From: Delphinus delphis
Lineage: Eukaryota > Chordata > Mammalia > Artiodactyla > Delphinidae
Direction: 5' to 3'
Assembly (NCBI RefSeq): GCF_949987515.2
Contig: NW_027192671.1
Span: 372,001 to 436,000 of the forward strand
Length of the DNA: 64,000 nt
Shown here piece by piece: positions 9,152 through 21,782 of this stretch. The notes under the pieces were generated by a model. It was not told the DNA's origin, made no database searches, and worked only from the letters and a program-made list of their open reading frames with translations. Both the position numbers and the translations under genes were made by a program. How positions within the stretch are numbered: position 1 is the first letter of the stretch; each line of letters begins with the position of its first letter.

Positions 9152-10732
9152 TCACAAACCTGCAGAGTTATAAATGACAGCTATCGTCCAAAAATAGACT
9201 GAAGTAAGGCTGCCAAGAGGACTTGAAAGCGGGGCAGAATTGCAGGAAACCGATTTCAGGAGGTAGACTGGAATTGCATTGAAAGCATAGGAAAAGAGGC
9301 AGAACGTCCACAATGATGCACTTGGCCAAAAAGGGCGTATGCGTTTTTTCCTGAATATATTCAGGAAAAAACGCATACGCCCTTTTTGGCCAACCAAGCA
9401 AGTTTGCAAAGGAAATCTGCACTACAATGAAGTCTCACTTCCCCCCGATCAAAAAGGGCCATCTGAAAAAAGTGTAAAATCCAGAAAGGCAGGACAGGCC
9501 ATTGAGAACTGGGAGCCTTGTTATGCTGATGGGCGGGATGTAAATTGCCAACAGACACTTGGGAGAAGTGTATGGTGTTTCCTGAAACATCTAAAAAACA
9601 AAGCAACAGAGCCTAGGGCACTTCCACTTATGGTCCTATAGCTTAGGGAAATTAAAATCAAAAAGACACAGCCACCCCAAAGTTTGGGACGCCTCCGTTT
9701 ACAAGAACCTCGTTTACCGTACAAGTTCAACATCGCAGAAAATGAAAAATGGATAAAGAAGTTGTGGTATTTACTTACAAAGCAATATCACTCAGCAATG
9801 AAATCTGTGTCCTCAGGCCCTTAGCAGCACAATGAGTGGATTCAGGTATGATGATTCTAACTGAAATAAGTCACACAGAAAAAGAAACATCATAAGATAT
9901 CAGTAATACACGGAATGTAAACTTGGCTACACAGGAACTGAATTACAGAACAGAACAGGGTCTCAAATTTAGAAAACCAACTTATTCTTGCTTAAGGGTA
10001 AAGGTGAGTTGGGGTGCTACATAAAACCAGAGATTGAAATGAGCACAGATAAAGTTCCTTAAGCCAAATATGGAATAGACAAGAGCTACTCCTTCCTCAA
10101 CGAAATGGACTCAACACCCCATATTAAACGCCTAAGAATGTACCTGACTAGTAAGTATCTTAAAACCTATGGATTGCTATGTCTCCGAAAGAGAATCAAG
10201 CATGTGTACAGGGGCATAAACGCAGCAGTGATAGGATTGGAGAGGTTCGGTGAGCAAATGAAGACCCTTTGAAGTCATATTGCATGGTACCCATTCCACG
10301 GGTTTCAACTACCCAGGTTTAAGGTATTCTTCCTTCAGCTAAAACATGCATGTGGAACCTAGAGTATGATCAACCATGTGAACAGGAGACGTGTTCAAAT
10401 ATGTCTCAGTTTTCCTCCCCTGGTACTCGGGTGCAACATTCCAGACGCTTTACTAACACTCTCCCAACTTGGAGAGTCAGCGCCTTTAACCTCCTGTTTG
10501 GCCCAGTTTGCAATTTCTGCGGAAGATGAACAGGAATAGCGAGAACCAATGAGAGGCTAGCTGGAGGTGTCTGGACGGGCAAATTTAACTCTCATTTCCC
10601 ACCAGAAAGAGGAAATAACCAAAGGCTCAGTGTGCCGTGCCGGAACCAGATTAGGGCCTGAAGCCATCCTGCGGTGTTGCGGCCAGGTCACAAGAAAGCG
10701 AGTTGAAGAAAGGAGCTCAGGGGCACTGTAAT
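9152..10732. repeat. M7
   Basis: Perfect palindrome at 9322-9393. It has one extra A near 9453 (GATCAAAAAGGGCC), ATTGAGAACT at about 9501 and a CTCCGTTTAC variant near 9694. TTCAACTACCC allele. It starts the run of strict alternation. Confidence 0.9.
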
Positions 10733-12309
10733 TCACACACCTGCAGAGTTATAAATGACAGCTATCGTCCAAAAATAGACTGAAGTAAGGCTGCCAAGAG
10801 GACTTGAAAGCGGGGCAGAATTGCAGGAAACCGATTTCAGGAGGTAGACTGGAATTGCATTGAAAGCATAGGAAAAGAGGCAGAACGTCCACAATGATGC
10901 ACTTGGCCAAAAAGGGCGTATGCGTTTTTTCCTGAATATATTCAGGAAAAAACGCATACGCCCTTTTTGGCCAACCAAGCAAGCTTGCAAAGGAAATCTG
11001 CACTACAATGAAGTCTCACTTCCCCCCGGTCAAAAGGGCCATCTGAAAAAAGTGTAAAATCCAGAAAGGCAACAGGCCATTGAGAACTGGGAGCCTTGTT
11101 ATGCTGATGGGCGGGATGTAAATTGCCAACAGACACTTGGGAGAAGTGTATGGTGTTTCCTGAAACATCTAAAAAACAAAGCAACAGAGCCTAGGGCACT
11201 TCCACTTATGGTCCTATAGCTTAGGGAAATTAAAATCAAAAAGACACAGCCACCCCAAAGTTTGGAACGGCTCTGTTTACAAGAACCTCGTTTACAGTAC
11301 AAGTTCAACATCGCAGAAAGGGAAAAATGGATAAACAAGTTGTGGTATTCACTTACAAAGCAATATCACTCAGCAATGAAATCTATGTCATCAGGCCCTT
11401 AGCAGCACAATGAGTGGATTCAGGTATGATGATTCTAACTGAAATAAGTCACACAGAAAAAGAAACATCATAAGATATCAGTAATACACGGAATGGAAAC
11501 TTGGCTACACAGGAACTGAATTACAGAACAGAACAGGGTCTCAAATTTAGAAAAACAACTTATGCTTGTTTAAGGGGAAAGGTGAGTTGGGGTGCTGCAT
11601 AAAACCAGAGATTGAAATGAGCACAGATAAAGTTCCTTAAGCCAAATATGGAATAGACAAGAGCTACTCCTTGCTCAACGAAATGGACTCAACACTGCAT
11701 ATTAAACGCCTACGAATGTACCTGACTTGTAAGTATCTTAAAACCTATGGATTGCTATGTCTCCGAAAGAGAATCAAGCATGTGTACAGGGGCATAAACG
11801 CAGCAGTGATAGGATTGGAGAGGTTCGGTGAGCAAATGAAGACCCTTTGAAGTCATATTGCATGGTACCCATTACACGGGTCTCAACTCTCCAGGTTTAA
11901 GGTATTCTTCCTTCAGCTAAAACATGCATGTGGAACCCAAGTATGATCAACCATGTGAACGGGACATGTGTTCAAATATGTCTCAGTTTTCCTCCCCTGG
12001 TACTCGGGTGCAACATTCCAGACGCTTTACTAAAACTCTCCCTACTTGGAGAGTCAGCACCTTTAACCTGCTGTTTGGCACAGTTTGCAATTTCTGCGGA
12101 AGATGAACAGGAATAGCGAGAACCAATGAGAGGCTAGCTGGAGGTGTCTGGACGGGCAAATTTAACTCTCATTTCCCACCAGGAAGAGGAAATAACCAAA
12201 GGCTCAGCGTGCCGTACCGGAACCAGATTAGGGCCTGAAGCCATCCTGCAGTGTTGCGGCCAGGTCACAAGAAAGCGAGTTGAAGAAAGGAGCTCAGGGG
12301 CACTGTAAT
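10733..12309. repeat. M8
   Basis: Perfect palindrome at 10903-10974. A 2-bp deletion gives GGCAACAGGCC near 11069, and a further 2-bp loss gives CCCAAGTATG near 11936. CTCAACTCTCC allele. Confidence 0.9.
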
Positions 12310-13887
12310 TCACAAACCTGCAGAGTTATAAATGACAGCTATCGTCCAAAAATAGACTGAAGTAAGGCTGCAAAGAGGACTTGAAAGCGGGGCAGAATTG
12401 CAGGAAACCGATTTCAGGAGGTAGACTGGAATTGCATTGAAAGCATAGGAAAAGAGGCAGAACGTCCACAATGATGCACTTGGCCAAAAAGGGCGTATGG
12501 GTTTTTTCCTGAATATATTCAGGAAAAAACCCATACGCCCTTTTTGGCCAACCAAGCAAGCTTGCAAAGGAAATCTGCACTACAATGAAGTCTCACTTCC
12601 CCCCGGTCAAAAGGGCCATCTGAAAAAAGTGTAGAATCCAGAAAGGCAACAGGCCATTGAGAACTGGGAGCCTTGTTATGCTGATGGGCGGGATGTAAAT
12701 TGCCAACAGACACTTGGGAGAAGTGTATGGTGTTTCCTGAAACATCTAAAAAACAAAGGAACAGAGCCTAGGGCACTTCCACTTATGGTCCTATAGCTTA
12801 GGGAAATTAAAATCAAAAAGACACAGCCACCCCAAAGTTTGGAACGGCTCTGTTTACAAGAAGCTCATTTACAATACAAGTTCAACATCGCAGAAAGGGA
12901 AAAATGGATAAAGATGTTGTGGTATTCACTTACAAAACAATATCACTCAGCAATGAAATCTATGTCATCAGGCCCTTAGCAGCACAATGAGTGGATTCAG
13001 GTATGATGATTCTAACTGAAATAAGTCACACAGAAAAAGAAACATCATAAGATATCAGTAATACACGGAATGGAAACTTGGCTACACAGGAACTGAATTA
13101 CAGAACAGAACAGGGTCTCAAATTTAGAAAACCAACTTATGCTTGCTTAAGGGGAAAGGTGAATTGTGGTGCTGCATAAAACCAGAGATTGAAATGAGCA
13201 CAGATAAAGTTCCTTAAGCCAAATATGGAATAGACAAGAGCTACTCCTTGCTCAACGAAATGGACTCAACACCGCATATTAAACGCCTAAGAATGTACCT
13301 GACTTGTAAGTATTTTAAAACCTATGGATTGCTATGTCTCCGAAACAGCATCAAGCATGTGTACAGGGGCATAAACGCAGCAGTGATAGGATTGGAGAGG
13401 TTCGGTGAGCAAATGAAGACCCTTTGAAGTCATATTGCATGGTACCCATTCCACGGGTTTCAACTACCCAGGTTTAAGGTATTCTTCCTTCAGCTAAAAC
13501 ATGCATGTGGAACCCAGAGTATGATCAACCATGTGATCGGGAGACGTGTTCAAATATGTCTCAGTTTTCCTCCCCTGGTACTCGGGTGCAACATTCCAGA
13601 CGCTTTACTAACACTCTCCCCACTTGGAGAGTCAGTCCCTTTAACCTCCTGTTTGGCCCAGTTTGCAATTTCTGCGGAAGATGAACAGGAATAGCGAGAA
13701 CCAATGAGAGGCTAGCTGGAGGTGTCTGGACGGGCAAATTTAACTCTCATTTCCCACCAGGAAGAGGAATTAACCAAAGGCTCAGCATGCCGGCCCGGAA
13801 CCAGATTAGGGCCTGAAGCCATCCTGCGGTGTTGCGGCCAGGTCACAAGAAAGCGAGTTGAAGAAAGGAGCTCAGGGGCACTGTAAT
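12310..13887. repeat. M9
   Basis: The palindrome at 12480-12551 is perfect but carries a matched pair of changes (GGG for GCG on the left, CCC for CGC on the right). It also has GGCAACAGGCC near 12646, AAGATGTTGTGG near 12911, GAATTGTGG near 13161 and CGAAACAGCATC near 13341. TTCAACTACCC allele. Near-identical to M11. Confidence 0.92.
12480..12551. repeat. Palindrome with symmetric double change in M9
   Basis: Both arms differ from the common form at the mirror-image position, so all 36 pairs still match. The same double change appears in M11 (15637-15708) and M18 (26692-26763). Confidence 0.95.
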
Positions 13888-15466
13888 TCACAAACCTGCA
13901 GAGTTATAAATGACAGCTATCGTCCAAAAATAGACTGAAGTAAGGCTGCCAAGAGGACTTGAAAGCGGGGCAGAATTGCAGGAAACCGATTTCAGGAGGT
14001 AGACTGGAATTGCATTGAAAGCATAGGAAAAGAGGCAGGACGTCCACAATGATGCACTTGGCCAAAAAGGGAGCATGCGTTTTTTCCTGAATATATTCAG
14101 GAAAAAACGCATACGCCCTTTTTGGCCAACCAAGCAAGCTTGCAAAAGAAATCTGCACTACAATGAAGTCTCACTTCCCCCCGGTCAAAAGGGCCATCTG
14201 AAAAAAGTGTAAAATCCAGAAAGGCAGGACAGGCCATGGAAAACTGGGAGCCTTGTTATGCTGATGGGCGGGATGTAAATTGCCAACAACCACTCGGGAG
14301 AAGTGTATGGTGTTTCCTGAAACATCTAAAAAACAAATCAACAGAGCCTAGGGCACTGCCACTTATGGTCCTATAGCTTAGGGAAATTAAAATCAAAAAG
14401 ACACAGCCACCCCAAAGTTTGGGACGCCTCTGTTTACAAGAACCTCGTTTACAGTACAAGTTCAACATCACAGAAAGTGAAAAATGGATAAAGAAGTTGT
14501 GGTATTTACTTACAAAGCAATATCACTCAGCAATGAAATCTATGTCATCAGGCCCTTAGCATCACAATAAGTGGATTCAGGTATGATGATTCTAACTGAA
14601 ATAAGTCACACAGAAAAAGAAACATCATAAGATATCAGTAATACACGGAATGTAAACTTGGCTACACAGGAACTGAATTACAGAACAGAACAGGGTCTCA
14701 AATTTAGAAAACCAACTTATGCTTGCTTAAGGGTAAAGGTGAGTTGGGGTGCTGCATAAAACCAGAGATTGAAATGAGCACAGATAAAGTTCCTTAAGTC
14801 AAATATGGAATAGACAAGAGCTACTCCTTGCTCAACGAAATGGACTCAACACCGCATATTAAACGCCTAAGAATGTACCTGACTAGTAAGTATCTTAAAA
14901 CCTATGGATTGCTATGTCTCCGAAAGAGAATCAAGCATGTGTACAGGGGCATAAACGAAGCAGTGATAGGATTGGAGAGGTTCGGTGAGCAAATGAAGAC
15001 CCTTTGAAGTCATATTGCATGGTACCCATTACACGGGTCTCAACTCTCCAGGTTTAAGGTATTCTTCCTTCAGCTAAAACATGCATGTGGAACCCAAGTA
15101 TGATCAACCATGTGAACGGGAGACGTGTTCAAATATGTCTCAGTTTTCCTCCCCTGGTACTCGGGTGCAACATTCCAGACGCTTTACTAACACTCTCCCC
15201 ACTTGGAGAGTCAGTCCCTTTAACCTCCTGTTTGGCCCAGTTTGCAATTTCTGCGGAAGATGAACAGGAATAGCGAGAACCAATGAGAGGCTAGCTGGAG
15301 GTGTCTGGACGGGCAAATTTAACTCTCATTTCCCAACAGGAAGAGGAAATAACCAAAGGCTCAGCGTGCCGTACCGGAACCAGATTAGGGCCTGAAGCCA
15401 TCCTGCGGTGTTGCAGCCAGCTCAAAAGAAAGCGAGTTGAAGAAAGGAGCTCAGGGGCACTGTAAT
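13888..15466. repeat. M10
   Basis: Palindrome at 14058-14129 with two mismatched pairs (left arm GGGAGCATG). It has GCAGGACGTCC just before it, AACAAATCAAC near 14332, CTTAGCATCACAATAAG near 14554, ATAAACGAAG at 14951 and CCCAAGTATG near 15093. CTCAACTCTCC allele. Confidence 0.9.
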
Positions 15467-17044
15467 TCACAAACCTGCAGAGTTATAAATGACAGCTATC
15501 GTCCAAAAATAGACTGAAGTAAGGCTGCCAAGAGGACTTGAAAGCGGGGCAGAATTGCAGGAAACCGATTTCAGGAGGTAGACTGGAATTGCATTGAAAG
15601 CATAGGAAAAGAGGCAGAACGTCCACAATGATGCACTTGGCCAAAAAGGGCGTATGGGTTTTTTCCTGAATATATTCAGGAAAAAACCCATACGCCCTTT
15701 TTGGCCAACCAAGCAAGCTTGCAAAGGAAATCTGCACTACAATGAAGTCTCACTTCCCCCCGGTCAAAAGGGCCATCTGAAAAAAGTGTAGAATCCAGAA
15801 AGGCAACAGGCCATTGAGAACTGGGAGCCTTGTTATGCTGATGGGCGGGATGTAAATTGCCAACAGACACTTGGGAGAAGTGTATGGTGTTTCCTGAAAC
15901 ATCTAAAAAACAAAGGAACAGAGCCTAGGGCACTTCCACTTATGGTCCTATAGCTTAGGGAAATTAAAATCAAAAAGACACAGCCACCCCAAAGTTTGGA
16001 ACGGCTCTGTTTACAAGAAGCTCATTTACAATACAAGTTCAACATCGCAGAAAGGGAAAAATGGATAAAGATGTTGTGGTATTCACTTACAAAACAATAT
16101 CACTCAGCAATGAAATCTATGTCATCAGGCCCTTAGCAGCACAATGAGTGGATTCAGGTATGATGATTCTAACTGAAATAAGTCACACAGAAAAAGAAAC
16201 ATCATAAGATATCAGTAATACACGGAATGGAAACTTGGCTACACAGGAACTGAATTACAGAACAGAACAGGGTCTCAAATTTAGAAAACCAACTTATGCT
16301 TGCTTAAGGGGAAAGGTGAATTGTGGTGCTGCATAAAACCAGAGATTGAAATGAGCACAGATAAAGTTCCTTAAGCCAAATATGGAATAGACAAGAGCTA
16401 CTCCTTGCTCAACGAAATGGACTCAACACCGCATATTAAACGCCTAAGAATGTACCTGACTTGTAAGTATTTTAAAACCTATGGATTGCTATGTCTCCGA
16501 AACAGCATCAAGCATGTGTACAGGGGCATAAACGCAGCAGTGATAGGATTGGAGAGGTTCGGTGAGCAAATGAAGACCCTTTGAAGTCATATTGCATGGT
16601 ACCCATTCCACGGGTTTCAACTACCCAGGTTTAAGGTATTCTTCCTTCAGCTAAAACATGCATGTGGAACCCAGAGTATGATCAACCATGTGATCGGGAG
16701 ACGTGTTCAAATATGTCTCAGTTTTCCTCCCCTGGTACTCGGGTGCAACATTCCAGACGCTTTACTAACACTCTCCCCACTTGGAGAGTCAGTCCCTTTA
16801 ACCTCCTGTTTGGCCCAGTTTGCAATTTCTGCGGAAGATGAACAGGAATAGCGAGAACCAATGAGAGGCTAGCTGGAGGTGTCTGGACGGGCAAATTTAA
16901 CTCTCATTTCCCACCAGGAAGAGGAATTAACCAAAGGCTCAGCATGCCGGCCCGGAACCAGATTAGGGCCTGAAGCCATCCTGCGGTGTTGCGGCCAGGT
17001 CACAAGAAAGCGAGTTGAAGAAAGGAGCTCAGGGGCACTGTAAT
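15467..17044. repeat. M11
   Basis: Near-copy of M9, including the symmetric palindrome change (15637-15708), the 2-bp deletion near 15804, AAGATGTTGTGG near 16068 and CGAAACAGCATC near 16498. TTCAACTACCC allele. Confidence 0.92.
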
Positions 17045-18623
17045 TCACAAACCTGCAGAGTTATAAATGACAGCTATCGTCCAAAAATAGACTGAAGTAA
17101 GGCTGCCAAGAGGACTTGAAAGCGGGGCAGAATTGCAGGAAACCGATTTCAGGAGGTAGACTGGAATTGCATTGAAAGCATAGGAAAAGAGGCAGGACGT
17201 CCACAATGATGCACTTGGCCAAAAAGGGAGTATGCGTTTTTTCCTGAATATATTCAGGAAAAAACGCATACGCCCTTTTTGGCCAACCAAGCAAGCTTGC
17301 AAAAGAAATCTGCACTACAATGAAGTCTCACTTCCCCCCGGTCAAAAGGGCCATCTGAAAAAAGTGTAAAATCCAGAAAGGCAGGACAGGCCATGGAAAA
17401 CTGGGAGCCTTGTTATGCTGATGGGCGGGATGTAAATTGCCAACAACCACTCGGGAGAAGTGTATGGTGTTTCCTGAAACATCTAAAAAACAAATCAACA
17501 GAGCCTAGGGCACTGCCACTTATGGTCCTATAGCTTAGGGAAATTAAAATCAAAAAGACACAGCCACCCCAAAGTTTGGGACGCCTCTGTTTACAAGAAC
17601 CTCGTTTACAGTACAAGTTCAACATCACAGAAAGTGAAAAATGGATAAAGAAGTTGTGGTATTTACTTACAAAGCAATATCACTCAGCAATGAAATCTAT
17701 GTCATCAGGCCCTTAGCATCACAATAAGTGGATTCAGGTATGATGATTCTAACTGAAATAAGTCACACAGAAAAAGAAACATCATAAGATATCAGTAATA
17801 CACGGAATGTAAACTTGGCTACACAGGAACTGAATTACAGAACAGAACAGGGTCTCAAATTTAGAAAACCAACTTATGCTTGCTTAAGGGTAAAGGTGAG
17901 TTGGGGTGCTGCATAAAACCAGAGATTGAAATGAGCACAGATAAAGTTCCTTAAGTCAAATATGGAATAGACAAGAGCTACTCCTTGCTCAACGAAATGG
18001 ACTCAACACCGCATATTAAACGCCTAAGAATGTACCTGACTAGTAAGTATCTTAAAACCTATGGATTGCTATGTCTCCGAAAGAGAATCAAGCATGTGTA
18101 CAGGGGCATAAACGAAGCAGTGATAGGATTGGAGAGGTTCGGTGAGCAAATGAAGACCCTTTGAAGTCATATTGCATGGTACCCATTACACGGGTCTCAA
18201 CTCTCCAGGTTTAAGGTATTCTTCCTTCAGCTAAAACATGCATGTGGAACCCAAGTATGATCAACCATGTGAACGGGAGACGTGTTCAAATATGTCTCAG
18301 TTTTCCTCCCCTGGTACTCGGGTGCAACATTCCAGACGCTTTACTAACACTCTCCCCACTTGGAGAGTCAGTCCCTTTAACCTCCTGTTTGGCCCAGTTT
18401 GCAATTTCTGCGGAAGATGAACAGGAATAGCGAGAACCAATGAGAGGCTAGCTGGAGGTGTCTGGACGGGCAAATTTAACTCTCATTTCCCAACAGGAAG
18501 AGGAAATAACCAAAGGCTCAGCGTGCCGTACCGGAACCAGATTAGGGCCTGAAGCCATCCTGCGGTGTTGCAGCCAGCTCAAAAGAAAGCGAGTTGAAGA
18601 AAGGAGCTCAGGGGCACTGTAAT
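17045..18623. repeat. M12
   Basis: Palindrome at 17215-17286 with one mismatched pair. Otherwise near-identical to M10 (AACAAATCAAC near 17490, CTTAGCATCAC near 17712). CTCAACTCTCC allele. Confidence 0.9.
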
Positions 18624-20203
18624 TCACAAACCTGCAGAGTTATAAATGACAGCTATCGTCCAAAAATAGACTGAAGTAAGGCTGCCAAGAGGACTTGAAA
18701 GCGGGGCAGAATTGCAGGAAACCGATTTCAGGAGGTAGACTGGAATTGCATTGAAAGCATAGGAAAAGAGGCAGAACGTACACAATGATGCACTTGGCCA
18801 AAAAGGGCGTATGCGTTTTTTCCTGAATATATTCAGGAAAAAACGCATACGCCCTTTTTGGCCAACCAAGCAAGCTTGCAAAGGAAATCTGCACTACAAT
18901 GAAGTCTCACTTCCCCCCGGTCAAAAGGGCCATCTGAAAAAAGTGTAAAATCCAGAAAGGCAGGACAGGCCATGGAGAACTGGGAGCCTTGTTATGCTGA
19001 TGGGCGGGATGTAAATTGCCAACAACCACTCGGGAGAAGTGTATGGTGTTTCCTGAAACATCTAAAAAACAAAGCAACAGAGCCTAGGGCACTTCCACTT
19101 ATGGTCCTATAGCTTAGGGAAATTAAAATCAAAAAGACACAGCCACCCCAAAGTTTGGAACGGCTCTGTTTACAAGAACCTCGTTTACAGTACAAGTTCA
19201 ACATCGCAGAAAGTGAAAAATGGATAAAGAAGTTGTGGTATTTACTTACAAAGCAATATCACTCAGCAATGAAATCTGTGTCATCAGGCCCTTAGCAGCA
19301 CAATGAGTGGATTCAGGTACGATGATTCTAACTGAAATAAGTCACACAGAAAAAGAAACATCATAAGATATCAGTAATACACGGAATGGAAACTTGGCTA
19401 CACAGGAACTGAATTACAGAACAGAACAGGGTCTCAAATTTAGAAAACCAACTTATGCTTGCTTAAGGGTAAAGGTGAGTTGGGGTGCTGCATAAAACCA
19501 GAGATTGAAATGAGCACAGATAAAGTTCCTTAAGCCAAATATGGAATAGACAAGAGCTACTCCTTGCTCAACGAAATGGACTCAACACCCCATATTAAAC
19601 GCCTAAGAATGTACCTGACTAGTAAGTATCTTAAAACCTATGGATTGCTATGTCTCCGAAAGAGAATCAAGCATGTGTACAGGGGCATAAACGCAGCAGT
19701 GATAGGATTGGAGACGTTCGGTGAGCAAATGAAGACCCTTTGAAGTCATATTGCATGGTACCCATTCCACGGGTTTCAACTACCCAGGTTTAAGGTATTC
19801 TTCCTTCAGCTAAAACATGCATGTGGAACCCAGAGTATGATCAACCATGTGATCGGGAGACGTGTTCAAATATGTCTCAGTTTTCCTCCCCTGGTACTCG
19901 GGTGCAACATTCCAGACGCTTTACTAACACTCTCCCCACTTGGAGAGTCAGTCCCTTTAACCTCCTGTTTGGCCCAGTTTGCAATTTCTGCGGAAGATGA
20001 ACAGGAATAGCGAGAACCAATGAGAGGCTAGCTGGAGGTGTCTGGACGGGCAAATTTAACTCTCATTTCCCACCAGGAAGAGGAATTAACCAAAGGCTCA
20101 GCATGCCGGGCCGAAACCAGATTAGGGCCTGAAGCCATCATGCGGTGTTGCGGCCAGGTCACAAGAAAGCGAGTTGAAGAAAGGAGCTCAGGGGCACTGT
20201 AAT
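18624..20203. repeat. M13
   Basis: Perfect palindrome at 18794-18865, preceded by GAACGTACAC, a variant later seen in M15, M25, M32 and M34. It lacks the M9/M11 marks. TTCAACTACCC allele; GGAGACGTTCGG near 19709. Confidence 0.9.
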
Positions 20204-21782
20204 TCACAAACCTGCAGAGTTATAAATGACAGCTATCGTCCAAAAATAGACTGAAGTAAGGCTGCCAAGAGGACTTGAAAGCGGGGCAGAATTGCAGGAA
20301 ACCGATTTCAGGAGGTAGACTGGAATTGCATTGAAAGCATAGGAAAAGAGGCAGGACGTCCACAATGATGCACTTGGCCAAAAAGGGCGTATGCGTTTTT
20401 TCCTGAATATATTCAGGAAAAAACGCATACGCCCTTTTTGGCCAACCAAGCAAGCTTGCAAAGGAAATATGCACTACAATGAAGTCTCACTTCCCCCCGG
20501 TCAAAAGGGCCATCTGAAAAAAGTGTAAAATCCAGAAAGGCAGGACAGGCCATGGAAAACTGGGAGCCTTGTTATGCTGATGGGCGGGATGTAAATTGCC
20601 AACAACCACTCGGGAGAAGTGTATGGTGTTTCCTGAAACATCTAAAAAACAAAGCAACAGAGCCTAGGGCACTGCCACTTATGGTCCTATAGCTTAGGGA
20701 AATTAAAATCAAAAAGACACAGCCACCCCAAAGTTTGGGACGCCTCTGTTTACAAGAACCTCGTTTACAGTACAAGTTCAACATCGCAGAAAGTGAAAAA
20801 TGGATAAAGAAGTTGTGGTATTTACTTACAAAGCAATATCACTCAGCAATGAAATCTATGTCATCAGGCCCTTAGCATCACAATAAGTTGATTCAGGTAT
20901 GATGATTCTAACTGAAATAAGTCACACAGAAAAAGAAACATCATAAGATATCAGTAATACACGGAATGTAAACTTGGCTACACAGGAACTGAATTACAGA
21001 ACAGAACAGGGTCTCAAATTTAGAAAACCAACTTATGCTTGCTTAAGGTTAAAGGTGAGTTGGGGTGCTGCATAAAACCAGAGATTGAAATGAGCACAGA
21101 TAAAGTTCCTTAAGTCAAATATGGAATAGACAAGAGCTACTCCTTGCTCAACGAAATGGACTCAACACCGCATATTAAACGCCTAAGAATGTACCTGACT
21201 AGTAAGTATCTTAAAACCTATGGATTGCTATGTCTCCGAAAGAGAATCAAGCATGTGTACAGGGGCATAAACGAAGCAGTGATAGGATTGGAGAGGTTCG
21301 GTGAGCAAATGAAGACCCTTTGAAGTCATATTGCATGGTACCCATTACACGGGTCTCAACTCTCCAGGTTTAAGGTATTCTTCCTTCAGCTAAAACATGC
21401 ATGTGGAACCCAAGTATGATCAACCATGTGAACGGGAGACGTGTTCAAATATGTCTCAGTTTTCCTCCCCTGGTACTCGGGTGCAACATTCCAGACGCTT
21501 TACTAACACTCTCCCCACTTGGAGAGTCAGTCCCTTTAACCTCCTGTTTGGCCCAGTTTGCAATTTCTGCGGAAGATGAACAGGAATAGCGAGAACCAAT
21601 GAGAGGCTAGCTGGAGGTGTCTGGACGGGCAAATTTAACTCTCATTTCCCAACAGGAAGAGGAAATAACCAAAGGCTCAGCGTGCCGTACCGGAACCATA
21701 TTAGGGCCTGAAGCCATCCTGCGGTGTTGCAGCCAGCTCAAAAGAAAGCGAGTTGAAGAAAGGAGCTCAGGGGCACTGTAAT
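20204..21782. repeat. M14
   Basis: Perfect palindrome at 20374-20445. Shares GCACTGCCAC, CTTAGCATCAC and ATAAACGAAG with M10 and M12 but has AAAGCAACAG. GGAAATATGCAC near 20463 is private. CTCAACTCTCC allele. Confidence 0.9.

Larger units (their letters stand above)
12310..15466. repeat. Higher-order dimer, copy 1 (M9-M10)
   Basis: The two monomers together share a long list of rare variants with M11-M12, 3157 bp downstream. Shared marks include GTATGGGTTTTTT in the palindrome, CGGCCCGGAACC near 13792, AACAAATCAACAG near 14332, CTTAGCATCAC near 14554 and ATAAACGAAG at 14951. This is a higher-order unit produced by tandem duplication of a dimer. Confidence 0.9.
15467..18623. repeat. Higher-order dimer, copy 2 (M11-M12)
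   Basis: Matches copy 1 at offset 3157 bp through both monomers. A clear difference is in the M12 palindrome arm (GGGAGTATG against GGGAGCATG in M10). ATAAACGAAG recurs at 18108. Confidence 0.9.
18624..21782. repeat. Higher-order dimer, partial copy 3 (M13-M14)
   Basis: Its second monomer follows M10 and M12 closely (GCAGGACG near 20352, GCACTGCCAC near 20670, CTTAGCATCAC near 20871, ATAAACGAAG at 21267). The first monomer belongs to a different subtype, so only part of the block is a third copy of the 3157-bp dimer. Confidence 0.75.
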
